Part shown: one piece after another, positions 11,011 to 20,851 of the stretch | Position numbering within the stretch: the stretch's first letter is position 1 | Layout: each line of letters starts with the position of its first letter | Assembly: GCA_965112735.1 (NCBI GenBank) | Contig: OZ218952.1 | Coordinates: 5,518,001 to 5,582,000 of the forward strand | Direction of reading: 5' to 3' | Length of the DNA: 64,000 bases | Source of the DNA: Phaeosaccion multiseriatum | Lineage: Eukaryota; Ochrophyta, other classes | Notes under the pieces: generated by a model | What the model saw: only the letters and a program-made list of their open reading frames with translations | Told to the model about the DNA's origin: nothing | Databases searched by the model: none | Program-made: the position numbers and the translations under genes

Positions 11011-12849
11011 CAGGCGCAAGAGGAAGGAGCGCGCATCTTGGCCAAGTACAGACGCCTCTTGGAAGACAAGCTGATAGCCGGAGATCCCCTCAACCGTCGC
11101 TTCTGCCCCACGCCCGGCTGCGGCGCCGTGCTCCAGCTCAACCGGTCCCGCCGCAACATCCTTCGCTCCACGCGCTGCCCCGAGTGCCGCCACTCCGCCT
11201 GTAACGCCTGTGGAGCTCGTGCTCACCCGCTTCGCTCCTGTGCAATGTCCATGGGCATGTCCTTCCGGCTCTATGCCCTTCGTACACGCGAGGGCGTTCG
11301 ACGCTGCCCACGCTGCAACTTCTTCATCGAGAAGGACGGTGGCTGTCGGCATATGAGCTGTGGGGCTTGCTCCCACCAGTTCTGCTGGACCTGCGGCTCC
11401 GATTGGCTCGGTGGGGAATGCATCTCACCTCGCCTCTGTATGCTGTGGGGCTTCATCAACAGCCCAAGGTGGGGGCCCGACGCCTTTGTGCGCACCTTCA
11501 CCAGGCTCATCGGAGCCCCGGTGGTGAGTGGGCACGGAGGGGACGGGGGGGACGGACGGACGGACGGGTCAGATGCACGCGTTTCAAGTTCTTGTTGACA
11601 CATCTGTGAAGCGGGAAGGGGGAAGGGGGGGGGGGCGACAACGATTGATGAGTCACTGCGGTTTGGTGTACCTACCCATAGGTGGAGAGACAGGCAGGAG
11701 GTTGTACTTGTGGACATGCGCTCAGCCTGCTCTCTCTCACCACGCCCCCCTCCCTCTCCCTTCTGCCTCTCTGCCTCTCTTCCTCTGTCTGTGTATGACC
11801 AACTACTGCGAATGATGCTCCTGAACAGGTCCTGAGCGTGGCGGTGGCAGGGGGCGGGATAGCCCTCGGGCTGGGCGTTGCGGGTGGGGCAGTGGCGCTT
11901 ACGCTCGTGGGCCCCTTGTGGCTCTGTCGGGCAATCTTCCGCAAGATTCAGGTGAGCGAGCAGAGGGGAGGGCGCGGCAGTGGGGTACCCCAAGCGGTCT
12001 GCTGTCGCACTCATCTGTCCTTGAACCCAAACTGCCCACTACTCTATGCCCCCCCCCCCCCCACCTGGCGCCGACCGACGATGCTCGTGTCACCATCTTC
12101 CCCACCTCCCCTCTCAGCCTCTGCCCTGCCCCTCCCCCTTCCTGCTCTCGTCGTGGTCGTCCTCCTCCTCGTCCTCCTCGTCCTCCTCCTCCTCCTCTTC
12201 CTCCTCCTCCTGCACCCGACCCCTACCTCCCCTTCCTTCCCTCCACCTCCCCGCCCCTCTCTACCCGCCCACAACAGAGTGCCGCTGCTGCCCGACGTCG
12301 ACGCCGATGGCTGCGGCAAACCCGAACGCAGCCTCGAGCCCTCTGTTTCCAATACGACTTGGCCAGGGGTCTCCGGGTGCTGCTCGTTGGTTCTTTGTTT
12401 GAGGTGCGTAGTAGAGGAGGGAAGGGAAGGGAAGGGAAGGGAAGGGAAGGGAAGGACTGGGCTGGGAGCCCCTACTTGACTCTGCTGTGGGGGCCGAGCG
12501 AGCCGAGACGAACCCTGTGTGCTTCCTGGCCGTACACGCCTACCTGCCTGCCTGCCTGCCTGCCTGCCTGTCTACCTCGCTCGCTCGCTACTCCCTGACA
12601 GCGTGCGTGCCTGTTGTGTTGCTCGCTCGATGATAATGACATATGATGCCTCTATTGACTGCCCACTGGAATAGCGAACGAACGATTATTGTTTGACTTT
12701 TTTGTCCATCAACTATCACTCATGGTCATGGCCACCCCTCTCACCTTCGCACCTTCGCATCTTCGCACCTTCGCACCATGGCATCGCAGGGCTTCATCGA
12801 GCACTACGGAGCTGCCCACCCGGCCGGGCGTTGGGGGTGCGCGGAGGGA

Positions 12850-12891
<42 letters not shown>

Positions 12892-13520
12892 GACGCATTG
12901 GAACGGAACTGCTTCTGGTCTTACACGAGCATCGAGGGTAGAAGCGCCCTCCTGCAGCTCGCTTACACCAACCCTGCTACCTGGACCAGCCCCTCCGCTT
13001 GGGGCGGGGAGTTGCCGGGGTCCGGTGAGTGGGATGTCGTGCTCATCGGAGGAGAGGAGTCACTCTTCCTCGTTGGCGACGCGCAGAGAAGGACGAGGGA
13101 GGGGAATGGACATGTGCTCACCGTGGAGATCGACAACACCCTCCCGCCTGTCGATGGTGCTGCTGTATCACCAACTGCTGCTGCTGCTGCTATCGCCACT
13201 TGGAGCGCTGCTGCTGCTCCTCTTCGCCGGAGCAGGGCCAGAAGCGCTCCCGATTGGATAAGTGCTCTCGCTGCCAACCGCATGGATCTGGAGACTCCGC
13301 TCATTGAGAAGGACTGGTGCGTGTGTATGTGTGTGTGTGTGTGCGTGTGTGTGTGTAGCTGTGTATTGTGCGTCCGTGTGTGTGTGCGTGCGTGTGCGTG
13401 CTTGTGTGTGTGTGCGTGTGAGTGTGTGTGTGTGGCTGTGTGTGTATGTGCCCGTCATACTTGCTCTCGTGCTTTACTGACCTTCCTTTTGTTTTGCTCC
13501 CTCCCTCTCTCTCCCTCTCC

Positions 13521-13553
<33 letters not shown>

Positions 13554-14612
13554 TTCTTCCTTTGAATCTCCTCCGGGTCTCAATGCCCCCCACCCCTCCC
13601 ATCCGCTCACAGCTACCACTCCTCTCTCAGCGATTCCGGTGCAATGGCACACAGAGTGAGAATTAGGCGCAGCCTCCTTACAGTGGCCATGCCTGCTACT
13701 GCCGATGGCGCTGGTGCTGCCGAGGAGAAGGAGGAGGAGAAGGAGGAAGAGGAAGAGGAGAAGGAGGAGGAGGAGAAGGAGGAGAAGGAGGAGAAGGAGG
13801 AGAAGGAGGAGGAGGAGGAGGAGGAGGAGGAGGAGAAGGAGGAGGAGGAGGAGGAGGTGGTGGAGATGGAGGAGGTGGAGGAGGTACAGGAGGTACAGGA
13901 GGTGCAGGAGGAAACGAAGACCGCCAACAACCAAAGCAGCAGCTGGATGTCGTGGGCCTTCTTCAGCGCACGAGGGAAGAGAGGTAGCCACGCAGATGGG
14001 GCGGAAGAGACCAAGGAGCAGGAGGAGGAGGAGGAGGAGGAGGGGGAGGAGGAAGAAGGGGGGGCTGGCTCCCGGGGGGTCGCAGGGGGCAGCTCACCGC
14101 TACGCACTCGCTTGGCATGCGACCCTCGGCCACACACACTCAGCTCCCTCCTGACGGGGGCCAAGCTCGAGACCGACTACGGCTGCTTCGAGCTTCCCCA
14201 CGGCGCCCGGGGCGAGGATGGAGGCGACTTTGTCGGGGCGAAGATGGATAATGATGATGAGAAGGTGGAGGAGGAGGAGGAGGAGGAGGAGGAGGAGGAG
14301 GAGGAGGAGGAGGAGGAGGAGGAGGAGGAGAAGAGGGGGCGAGGGGGGGGAGGGGGAGGACCCTTGTTGCTGCCCCCTCGGCCCCGCCTTACTCGCACAG
14401 CCGCGGAGGTCTTCATCCATGATGTTCTCGCGCGTGCGCCAATCTGGAGCGACCGTCGCTTCCAGCCAGGACGTGTATCTAGACTTGCATGGAGAGGAGG
14501 ACGAGGAGGAGGAGGAAGAGGACGACGACAAGGCGAACGAGCCCCCCCCACCCCGCCCTCCTCGCGCAGCTCGGGAGATCTGAGCCGCTCAGCATCCGCA
14601 TCGTCTCTTTAG
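10288..14612 (+). CDS. RBR (RING-between-RING) E3 ubiquitin ligase with acidic C-terminus
   Basis: Exons 10288-11523, 11829-11951, 12278-12403, 12790-13316 and 13613-14612 join in phase to 1003 aa. RING1 begins at about residue 75 (CGICFSDLPERGS) and continues through a His/Gln-rich insert to CSHAFCNSC and CPGLYCSEPL. An IBR follows with CPTPGCG and CPECRHSACNACG. RING2 starts at about 340 (CPRCNFFIEKDGGCRHMSC), and Cys353 in GGCRHM matches the catalytic Cys that takes ubiquitin from E2. The second exon encodes a hydrophobic helix (about 413-445), suggesting a membrane anchor. The last exon carries long poly-Glu/Lys tracts (about 13725-13860 and 14265-14330). The first residues hold a duplicated block, MEAVLRDIEARGRGE then METVFRDIKARGRGE. 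ACCATGG at 12775-12781 would allow exons 4-5 to be a separate gene; phase compatibility favours one gene. Confidence 0.8.
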
Positions 14613-14720
14613 AGGAAGTCAGTCCATGTATAGGTGTTGGTCATGTGAAAAGGACTATGGCATCTCTGTTTAGAGGGAGTCAGTCCATGTTTAGGTGTTA
14701 GTCATGTGAAAAGGACTATG
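14604..14720. repeat. Tandem ~57-bp duplication across a stop codon
   Basis: Two copies (14604-14659 and 14663-14720) share GTCAGTCCATGT and GTCATGTGAAAAGGACTATG. The first copy contains the TAG stop of the RBR gene and the second repeats it in the 3' UTR. Confidence 0.8.
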
Positions 14721-14982
14721 TATTTATAATTATCACATGAATGAGACAGGTACGGGCCTCCGCAAGCCGTTCCGAACCGCGCTGATCTATCGATCTGCCC
14801 ACCTTCCCCAATGTAGCTACCTCCCACAACAGATAGTCTATTGAGCAGGTACTGAATCATCGATGACAGGGAGAGGCGGCCTGGGGAGATGCCACGTCAG
14901 GCCCTCCCTCCCCCCTCTGGCTGCCCATAGCCCACACCCCTCTCGGTTGTACAGACGCGGCCGGCTTGACAATCAACAGAGC
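14613..14982. other. Spacer between convergent genes
   Basis: These are the 3' flanks of the RBR and transglutaminase-like genes. Apart from the repeat above, nothing coding or structured was seen. Confidence 0.5.
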
Positions 14983-15654
14983 CTAGAGACTTTGCCTCAA
15001 CCTTTCCACCGGACCATTGTTTTGGGATACTAGTGATCCCAATAACCACCCAAGGACTGGCACTCGTAGCATCGACGCTACGCTCGCATGCTCGTAGTAT
15101 CCAGCATCCGCCACCATCTCGGCCGTTGTTTCATGCCGACGTTCCTTCTCTGGTGTTTGCACGAAGTACTGCGAAAAGGCATCGCCCACCCCATCCCACT
15201 CGATGGTTCCATCCTTGTGAATCGCATACCCAAGTTTGTTGGATGCTCCCTCAAGCTTTTTCTGAGCGGCCTGGAACAACGCCTTGTCCGTCACGTACGA
15301 GTCCACCCGACACTTGTTGCCATCCACAGTCACTTCTGTAAACGAATGGTGGACGGTCGATGGAAAGCTCCCGCCCATTCCGTCAAAGATGGAGTTAGGA
15401 ATGGGTACGGCGACAACGGTGGCATCGTCAAATCCAGCTTCGCGCAACAGATGAACGAACAAATTCGTCTTGGGCGTGCAATGCCCTCGCTTCTGCTGTA
15501 AAGTGTGCTCCGCCGTGGCCAAATCAAAGCGATTGGTAAATCCGAAGGCTACATCATCTCGCACATAATTGTGCAACGCCACGGCCAGTTCCCGGGGCGA
15601 AGAAGTGGTTGCTTGCAACGACTTGACGATCGAGTGAACAGTGCCACTGCTCAT
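14983..15654 (-). CDS. Transglutaminase-like superfamily protein
   Basis: A single exon of 223 aa. The frame holds the Cys-His-Asp order of the transglutaminase/NAT-like fold: Cys59 in KRGHCTPKTNLFVHLLREAG, His near 102 in STVHHSFTEV and Asp near 118 in KCRVDSYVT. The spacing and the Cys-containing helix suit the small bacterial-type transglut_core proteins, which act as cysteine peptidases or amide hydrolases; the substrate is unknown. I chose the ATG at 15654 (MSSGTVHSIVKSL), since domain similarity begins soon after. The frame stays open upstream to 16110, but that part overlaps the start of the SET-DNMT2 gene on the other strand and lacks domain-like sequence. There is no signal peptide or membrane segment. 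Confidence 0.78.
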   Translation of the reverse strand: MSSGTVHSIVKSLQATTSSPRELAVALHNYVRDDVAFGFTNRFDLATAEHTLQQKRGHCTPKTNLFVHLLREAGFDDATVVAVPIPNSIFDGMGGSFPSTVHHSFTEVTVDGNKCRVDSYVTDKALFQAAQKKLEGASNKLGYAIHKDGTIEWDGVGDAFSQYFVQTPEKERRHETTAEMVADAGYYEHASVASMLRVPVLGWLLGSLVSQNNGPVERLRQSL

Positions 15655-16077
15655 CGTTCTAGGCCACCAGAGAGAGAGCACAGCGAGGTAAGAGGGGAAA
15701 GGATGGCCCCAGAGGGTCACCACAGGGAGAGCACTGCGAAGGGGAGAGGAGGAGAGATGATAAATTGACTCAGCACAATCTCTGTGCTTTAAACTGAAAC
15801 TCTTTTGTTGACCTGCTACGTGCAATTCGGAAGGCTCCCTCGTCATGTCAAGTGCGCTCCGCTTGACAGACTCCACCACACTTGTGTTCGAGTGAAGGAG
15901 ATGCCAAGCTATACTGCTCTCGCCACTCCGTGCACACGGTGGCGGTAAAATATCAAATATCTCTTTCTCGGGCCTCTTTCTCCCCCTTGAGATGTTTGTC
16001 AGCTGTGATTTCGGCAGAGGACCAACTCTCACACAAAGGACACCCCGGCCGGATCGTGGGCGTTCCGTTCGCCGTTC
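15655..16077. other. Divergent spacer
   Basis: A promoter region of about 420 bases between the transglutaminase-like gene (-) and the SET-DNMT2 gene (+). No distinct motif was recognised. Confidence 0.4.
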
Positions 16078-19000
16078 ATGGCGCCCTCGTATGCGCTGTG
16101 TGAGGCGCAAGCGGAGTCTTTGGCCAATCTCAACAACTCATTTCTTCTGCTGGCACCCTCCACCACCGAAGGCGTAGGCTGCTTCGCGCTTCAGGACATT
16201 CCTGAGGGTACGCGTCCCTCTCTCTCTATCCCCTTGTCAACAGCGCTTCACACCACCTTGATCCTCTCTGTCCTTTTCTCCCGACAGGAACCTGCGTGCT
16301 AAGATGGGATTGCATGTCGATGCCGCAGGTTGAGATCCCCATGGCGGTGCTTACGGAGCGAGTGCCAGAGCCCGTGCTCCGGCAGCTCATGTGAGTACGT
16401 GAGTACGATATGAAGACTTCGCGCTATACACGCTTTGCACACTCGCACTTAACCCAATCTCATCCTCGTGCTTTGCCACTGTGTCACAGGCGGATCTGGC
16501 CCATTATAAAGAGGGCGCCAGCCCTGCCCTCAGAAGGGTCGGCTCCAATCGCCACCTTCGTCGTGTGTCCCGTCAACTTCTCAGAGAGCCTGAGCTACAT
16601 CAACTTTGTCAATCACAGCCCTTCCAACGCCAACATCCACTTCAACCCTCACACGTACCAGTACTTTGCCACCCGCGACGTGAAGGAGGGGGAAGAGCTC
16701 TTCATTGATTACAGGGATTATGCCCCATACAATATCACCTGGGAAGAGGAGTCTGACGAACAGCGAGGCCTTGTCAATAAGGCAGAAGAAGAAAAGGGTC
16801 AGAATGTATGTAGAGAGATGAAAGAAGCAGAGGAGGAAGGGGGTGAGCATGCAGGTACAGAGACGAAAGGTCAAGGTCAAGCACGTGACGAGGGCGACGG
16901 TGTCAGGGGCGGGGAAGGGGGCACCGCGAGCACAGCGAGGCCTTCACAAGGACAGGAGAAGAACCGGGGCCAGGCTGAGTGCCAGCCAGGGCCGTCCAAG
17001 GGACAGCAGAAGGGCCGGGGTCAGGCCAAGGCCCAGGCTAAGTGCCAGCCAGGGCCATCTCGCGAACAGCAGGGCAAGGGGCGGCCTGGAAAGAAGCGTA
17101 AACGGGTGCTGGAGTTCTACAGCGGCATCGGAGGTTGGAGATACGCTCTACAGCATGCAGTGGGAGTAGCTCAAGAAAGAGGAGGAGGTGGAGGGGGGGG
17201 GCAGGAGGAGGAGGAGGAGGAGGAGGAGGAGGAGGGGAAGGAGGAGGAGGAGGAGGAGGAGGAGGAGGAGGGGGAGGAGGAGGAGGAGGAGGAGGAGGAG
17301 GAGGAGGAGGAGAGGGAGGAGGAGGAGGAGGAGGAGGAGGAGGAGGAGGAGGAGGAGGGGGGAGAGCAGGAGGAGGAGCAGGAGGAAGCGGAGGAGGAGG
17401 GGAGGGAGGAGGAGGTGAAGGTCGTAGTAGTAGCTGTGGCACCACCCCCCAGCCCACGCTGCCACTCCTGGAAGAACTGTTTGAAGTCACAGCCTTCGAC
17501 ATCAACCCCGTTTGTAACGACGTGTACCACCACAACCACCCCGATGAGGACCGCCCCCGCCCGCAGAGTCTGGAGAGAATCTCCGTGGTGAGTGAGGGAC
17601 TGAGCGAGCGAGTGAGTGGATGTTGAGTGATGAGTGAGGGAAAGAGTGGGTGAGTGAGTGAGTGAGTGAGTGAGTGAGTGAGTGAGTGAGTGAGTGAGTG
17701 AGTGAGTGAGTGAGTGAGTGAGTGAGTGAGTGAGTGAGTGGGTGAGTGAGTGGGTGAGTGAGTAAGGGAATGAACATGCGTGCCTCGCTCTCTCACCTGA
17801 GCGACCCACCCTCTTTGCCCCTGGGCCCTACCCGGTTGCTTGTCCCAGGCCGCCTTGGACAGCTTTGCCGCAGACATGTGGCTCATGTCTCCTCCTTGTC
17901 AGCCCTACACACGCAGCAACACCTCAGACACGCGTAGAGACATCACCGACGGCCGCGCGGCTTCCTTCCTGCATCTCAGCCGCGCTCTAACAGATATGAA
18001 GGCGCCCCCCCGATGGCTTGCTCTGGAGAATGTCGTGGGGTTTGAGGCGTCCGCCTCGTGTGCGTTGTGGTTGCAAGCGTTGGCCAAGCGTGGCTATCGG
18101 GTGTGGCAGTTTCACCTCTCTCCAAAGCAATTCGGGGCACCTAACGACCGTCCTCGTTACTTTTGTGTCGCCGAAAGGAGAGGAGAGGGTGGGGGAGGGG
18201 GAGCAGCAGCAGGAGGAGGCGCAGGAGGAGGAGGGGGAGGCGGAGGAGGGACAGCGGGCAACTGTGGCGGCGATGGCGGCGGGGATGGTCAGGTGTTGAC
18301 CTCAATACCGGGCTGTGCCTACCACAGGCTACAAACAGCAGCGATAGACGAATATCTCATGTTGCCATCCGTCCTGCGTGGAGAGATGGGTAGCACAGTA
18401 GGCTCAGCAGCGCCGGCCGAAACGAGCAGTAATCCAGCCAGAGCGAGGTCAGAGCCGCAGCCAGATTCAGAGCAAGAGCCCGAGGAGGAACACCCCCGCG
18501 ATGGAGGGGGGGCATCTTCCAGCGAACAGCCGCATCAGCATCAGCAGAGTGTGGTAGATGTGGATCAGTACCTGGTGTCGGATACCGTGTTGGGCAAGTC
18601 CTCGTCCTGGTGCTTCGATATCGTGTCACGCCGCAGTCGACGCTCTGCGTGCTTCACCAAGGCCTATCATAAATATGTCAAGGGAACGGGGTCTGTACTG
18701 CTCATGGAGGAAGAGGACGAAGATGGGGGAGGAGAAGGAGGAGGAGGGGGAGGGAGAGAGGGAGGGAGAGAGGGAGGGAGAGGGGGAGGAGGAGGAGGAG
18801 GAGGAGGAGGAGGAGGAGGAGGAGGAGGAGAAGAAGAAGGAGGAGGAGGGGTTGGAGAAGGAGAAGGAGCAGGAGGAGGAGAAGGAGGAGGAGGAGGAGA
18901 AGGAGAAGGAGGAGGAGGAGGAGGAGGAGGAGGAGGAGAAGGAGGAGGAGGAGGAGGAGGAGGAGGAGGAGGAGGAGGAGAAGAAGGAGGAGAACCCCCC

Positions 19001-19342
19001 GGGACACCAAGCGTCTCGCTGCGTGCCAACAAGAGCAACAGTGACGAGGACGACGATGGTAATGGAGAGACGCAGGAAGATTGTCGACTCAGAGCGCCTC
19101 AGGACCGTTCCTTTGACGGGAATTTGCTTGAGCGCTACTCGGGGCGGTTACGCTATTTCAGCCCGCTGGAGCTTGCGCGTCTGCACCACTTCCCCCCTGG
19201 GTTTGGTTTCCCGGCCGGCGTGAGCGACAAGAAGAGGTGGGAGCTGTTGGGGAACGGTCTTCACGTGCTCGTGGCGGGGGAGGTGTTAAAGTTTCTCTTG
19301 TCCAGGCAAGAGGAGGAGGAGGAGGAGGAGGAGGAACGATGA
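16078..19342 (+). CDS. SET domain - DNMT2 (tRNA cytosine-C5 methyltransferase) fusion
   Basis: Exons 16078-16207, 16288-16390, 16490-17159, 17453-17587 and 17849-19342 join in phase to 843 aa. Residues 1-165 form a compact SET domain: EGVGCFALQDIPEGTCV, NFVNHSPSNANIHF (Asn-His-Ser near 119) and GEELFIDYRDYAPY. A basic Gln/Gly/Lys-rich linker follows (about 165-280, ending GKKRKR). A complete DNMT2 comes next: motif I LEFYSGIGGWRYAL (286), motif II VTAFDINPVCNDVYHHN, motif IV MSPPCQPYTR with catalytic Cys363, motif VI ALENVVGFE, motif VIII PNDRPRYFC, then RRSACFTKAYHKYVKGTGS and RYFSPLELARLHHFPPGFGF with GNGLHVLVA. DNMT2 methylates C38 of tRNA-Asp. SET and DNMT2 motif I share one uninterrupted exon, so the fusion does not depend on a splice prediction. 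A poly-Gly/Glu insert (18714-18990) lies in the variable target-recognition region. Confidence 0.88.
17160..17452. repeat. (GGA)n homopurine intron splitting DNMT2 motifs I and II
   Basis: A GGA/GGAGGG tract runs from about 17180 to 17420. Motif I and motif II lie in different frames on either side. Splicing GCA|GTGGGA to CCCCAG|CCC restores phase 0, so the tract is read as an intron rather than poly-Glu. Confidence 0.75.
17638..17765. repeat. (GAGT)n tetranucleotide array
   Basis: A nearly perfect GAGT/GTGA run of about 120 bases lies in the intron 17588-17848 of the SET-DNMT2 gene. It resembles serial copies of the GTGAGT donor sequence that begins the intron. Confidence 0.9.
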
Positions 19343-19515
19343 TTAAAGGATGGCTATCTATACTTGCTGCCTTCGGAGCGACAAGATGATTAAAATGCAT
19401 TAAAGTTGGGTGAGACTGGCTGCTTCCCACGAAAGCAGGCTACGGCGCGCACGCACGCACACACGAACGACTCTCGCTCCTCTCTCGCCCGACAGAGGAC
19501 AGAGGACTGGCCGAC
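19343..19515. other. Short spacer between convergent genes
   Basis: Only about 170 bases separate the stops of the SET-DNMT2 and WDR43-like genes. No further feature was seen. Confidence 0.5.
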
Positions 19516-20809
19516 TCAGGTGCCTGTGCCTTTCTTGCCTGACTTCCTCCCACCGCTCCTTCGCGGCGTCTTCTTGGCTGAGACAGGAGGTGGGGCGGGT
19601 TTCTCTTCCTCTTCCTCTTCTTCCTCCTCCTCCTCCTCCTCCCCCTCCTCCTCCTCCTCATCATCATCATCATCATCATCATCCTCTTTCGCCTCTTTCG
19701 CCTCCTCCTCCTCCTCCTCCTCTTCCTCCTCCTCCTCCTCATCATCATCATCATCGTCTTCCTCCTCCTCCTCCTCGTACACCACTTCGGGCTCGCCACC
19801 CCCCTCCTGCTCGTCTTCCCCTCCACCCCCCCCTGTCCCTGCAGAAGAAGCTCCCATCTGACTCAGCAACAGATTCAGGCGCCCACTCAGCTGCATGAAC
19901 TTCGGAAAAGCCGTCAGCCGTCCGTCGATGATCTGATGCAGCTTGGCGAGCTTCTGATTGAGATCGGGCACACTGACAAGGTAGGACATGTGCTTCCACA
20001 ACACCGCCCTGATCCACAGGGCCAGCGCGGCCCCTCTCTGCGGTCGCTTCTCAAACTTGCCCACTAGCTTGGTTAAGAAAGGCACCACATAGACTGTCGA
20101 AAGCTTCTCCACAGTCGCCTCAATGACCGCAGGGTTTGTCACGCTGATGCAGTGCTCGAGGTGCTGAGCGTCGTCGGATTGCAAGGCTTGCTCAAGCACA
20201 CTGACCAAGCTCTTCGTCTTGGGTACCAACCCCTCTCCTCCCTCCTGCTCCAACTGCCTCCGTCGCTGCTGCTCGAGCAATTTCCTGCCCTTTATGCTCG
20301 CCGAGTCTCTCCTGTCGATCCTCTCCGATAGAGCCTCTAAGCGCTCCGCTATCGTCTTGGCCGCCTCCTCGTCCTCCTCCTCTTCATCCTCCCCCTCCCC
20401 CTCCTCCTCCTCATCCCCACCCCCGGTTTCCGAGTCGACTTTTCGTCGCTTCTTCGCACTGGAGGCATCAACCTGATCCGCTCCCATCATACCCAGATCC
20501 CCCGGCCCTGCGATGTGCTCCCCTCCCTCCACTGCCGCCGCCGCTGCGACAGGCATAGCTTTCCGCACCGAGGCACCAGCAGCTGCTGCCTCTGATTGGG
20601 GTAGTTCTACCTCTACTTGGGTCTTCATGCCTCCAGAGCCTTCTGCGGTGAAGCTGATGAGCTCGAATACAGGCGCGGAAACCGACCCATGCATCACCAT
20701 GACCTCTCTATGTGGCTTGCGCTCTCCGAAGCACGCACACAGCGCCCCCAACTGCTGTCCCTGCCCCTGCGCCTTCACTACGCACGTCACCGCTTTGCTC
20801 TTACTATTG

Positions 20810-20851
<42 letters not shown>

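Noticed and set aside
14983-16110. 375-aa minus-strand frame as the full transglutaminase-like protein
   Set aside because: The upstream 150 residues overlap the start of the SET-DNMT2 gene, lack domain-like sequence and pass through its promoter; the ATG at 15654 suffices.
16490-17591. Reading the 17180-17420 (GGA)n tract as a coded poly-Glu linker within DNMT2
   Set aside because: That frame continues into sequence without DNMT2 motif II, which is in another frame; an intron restores both phase and motif order.
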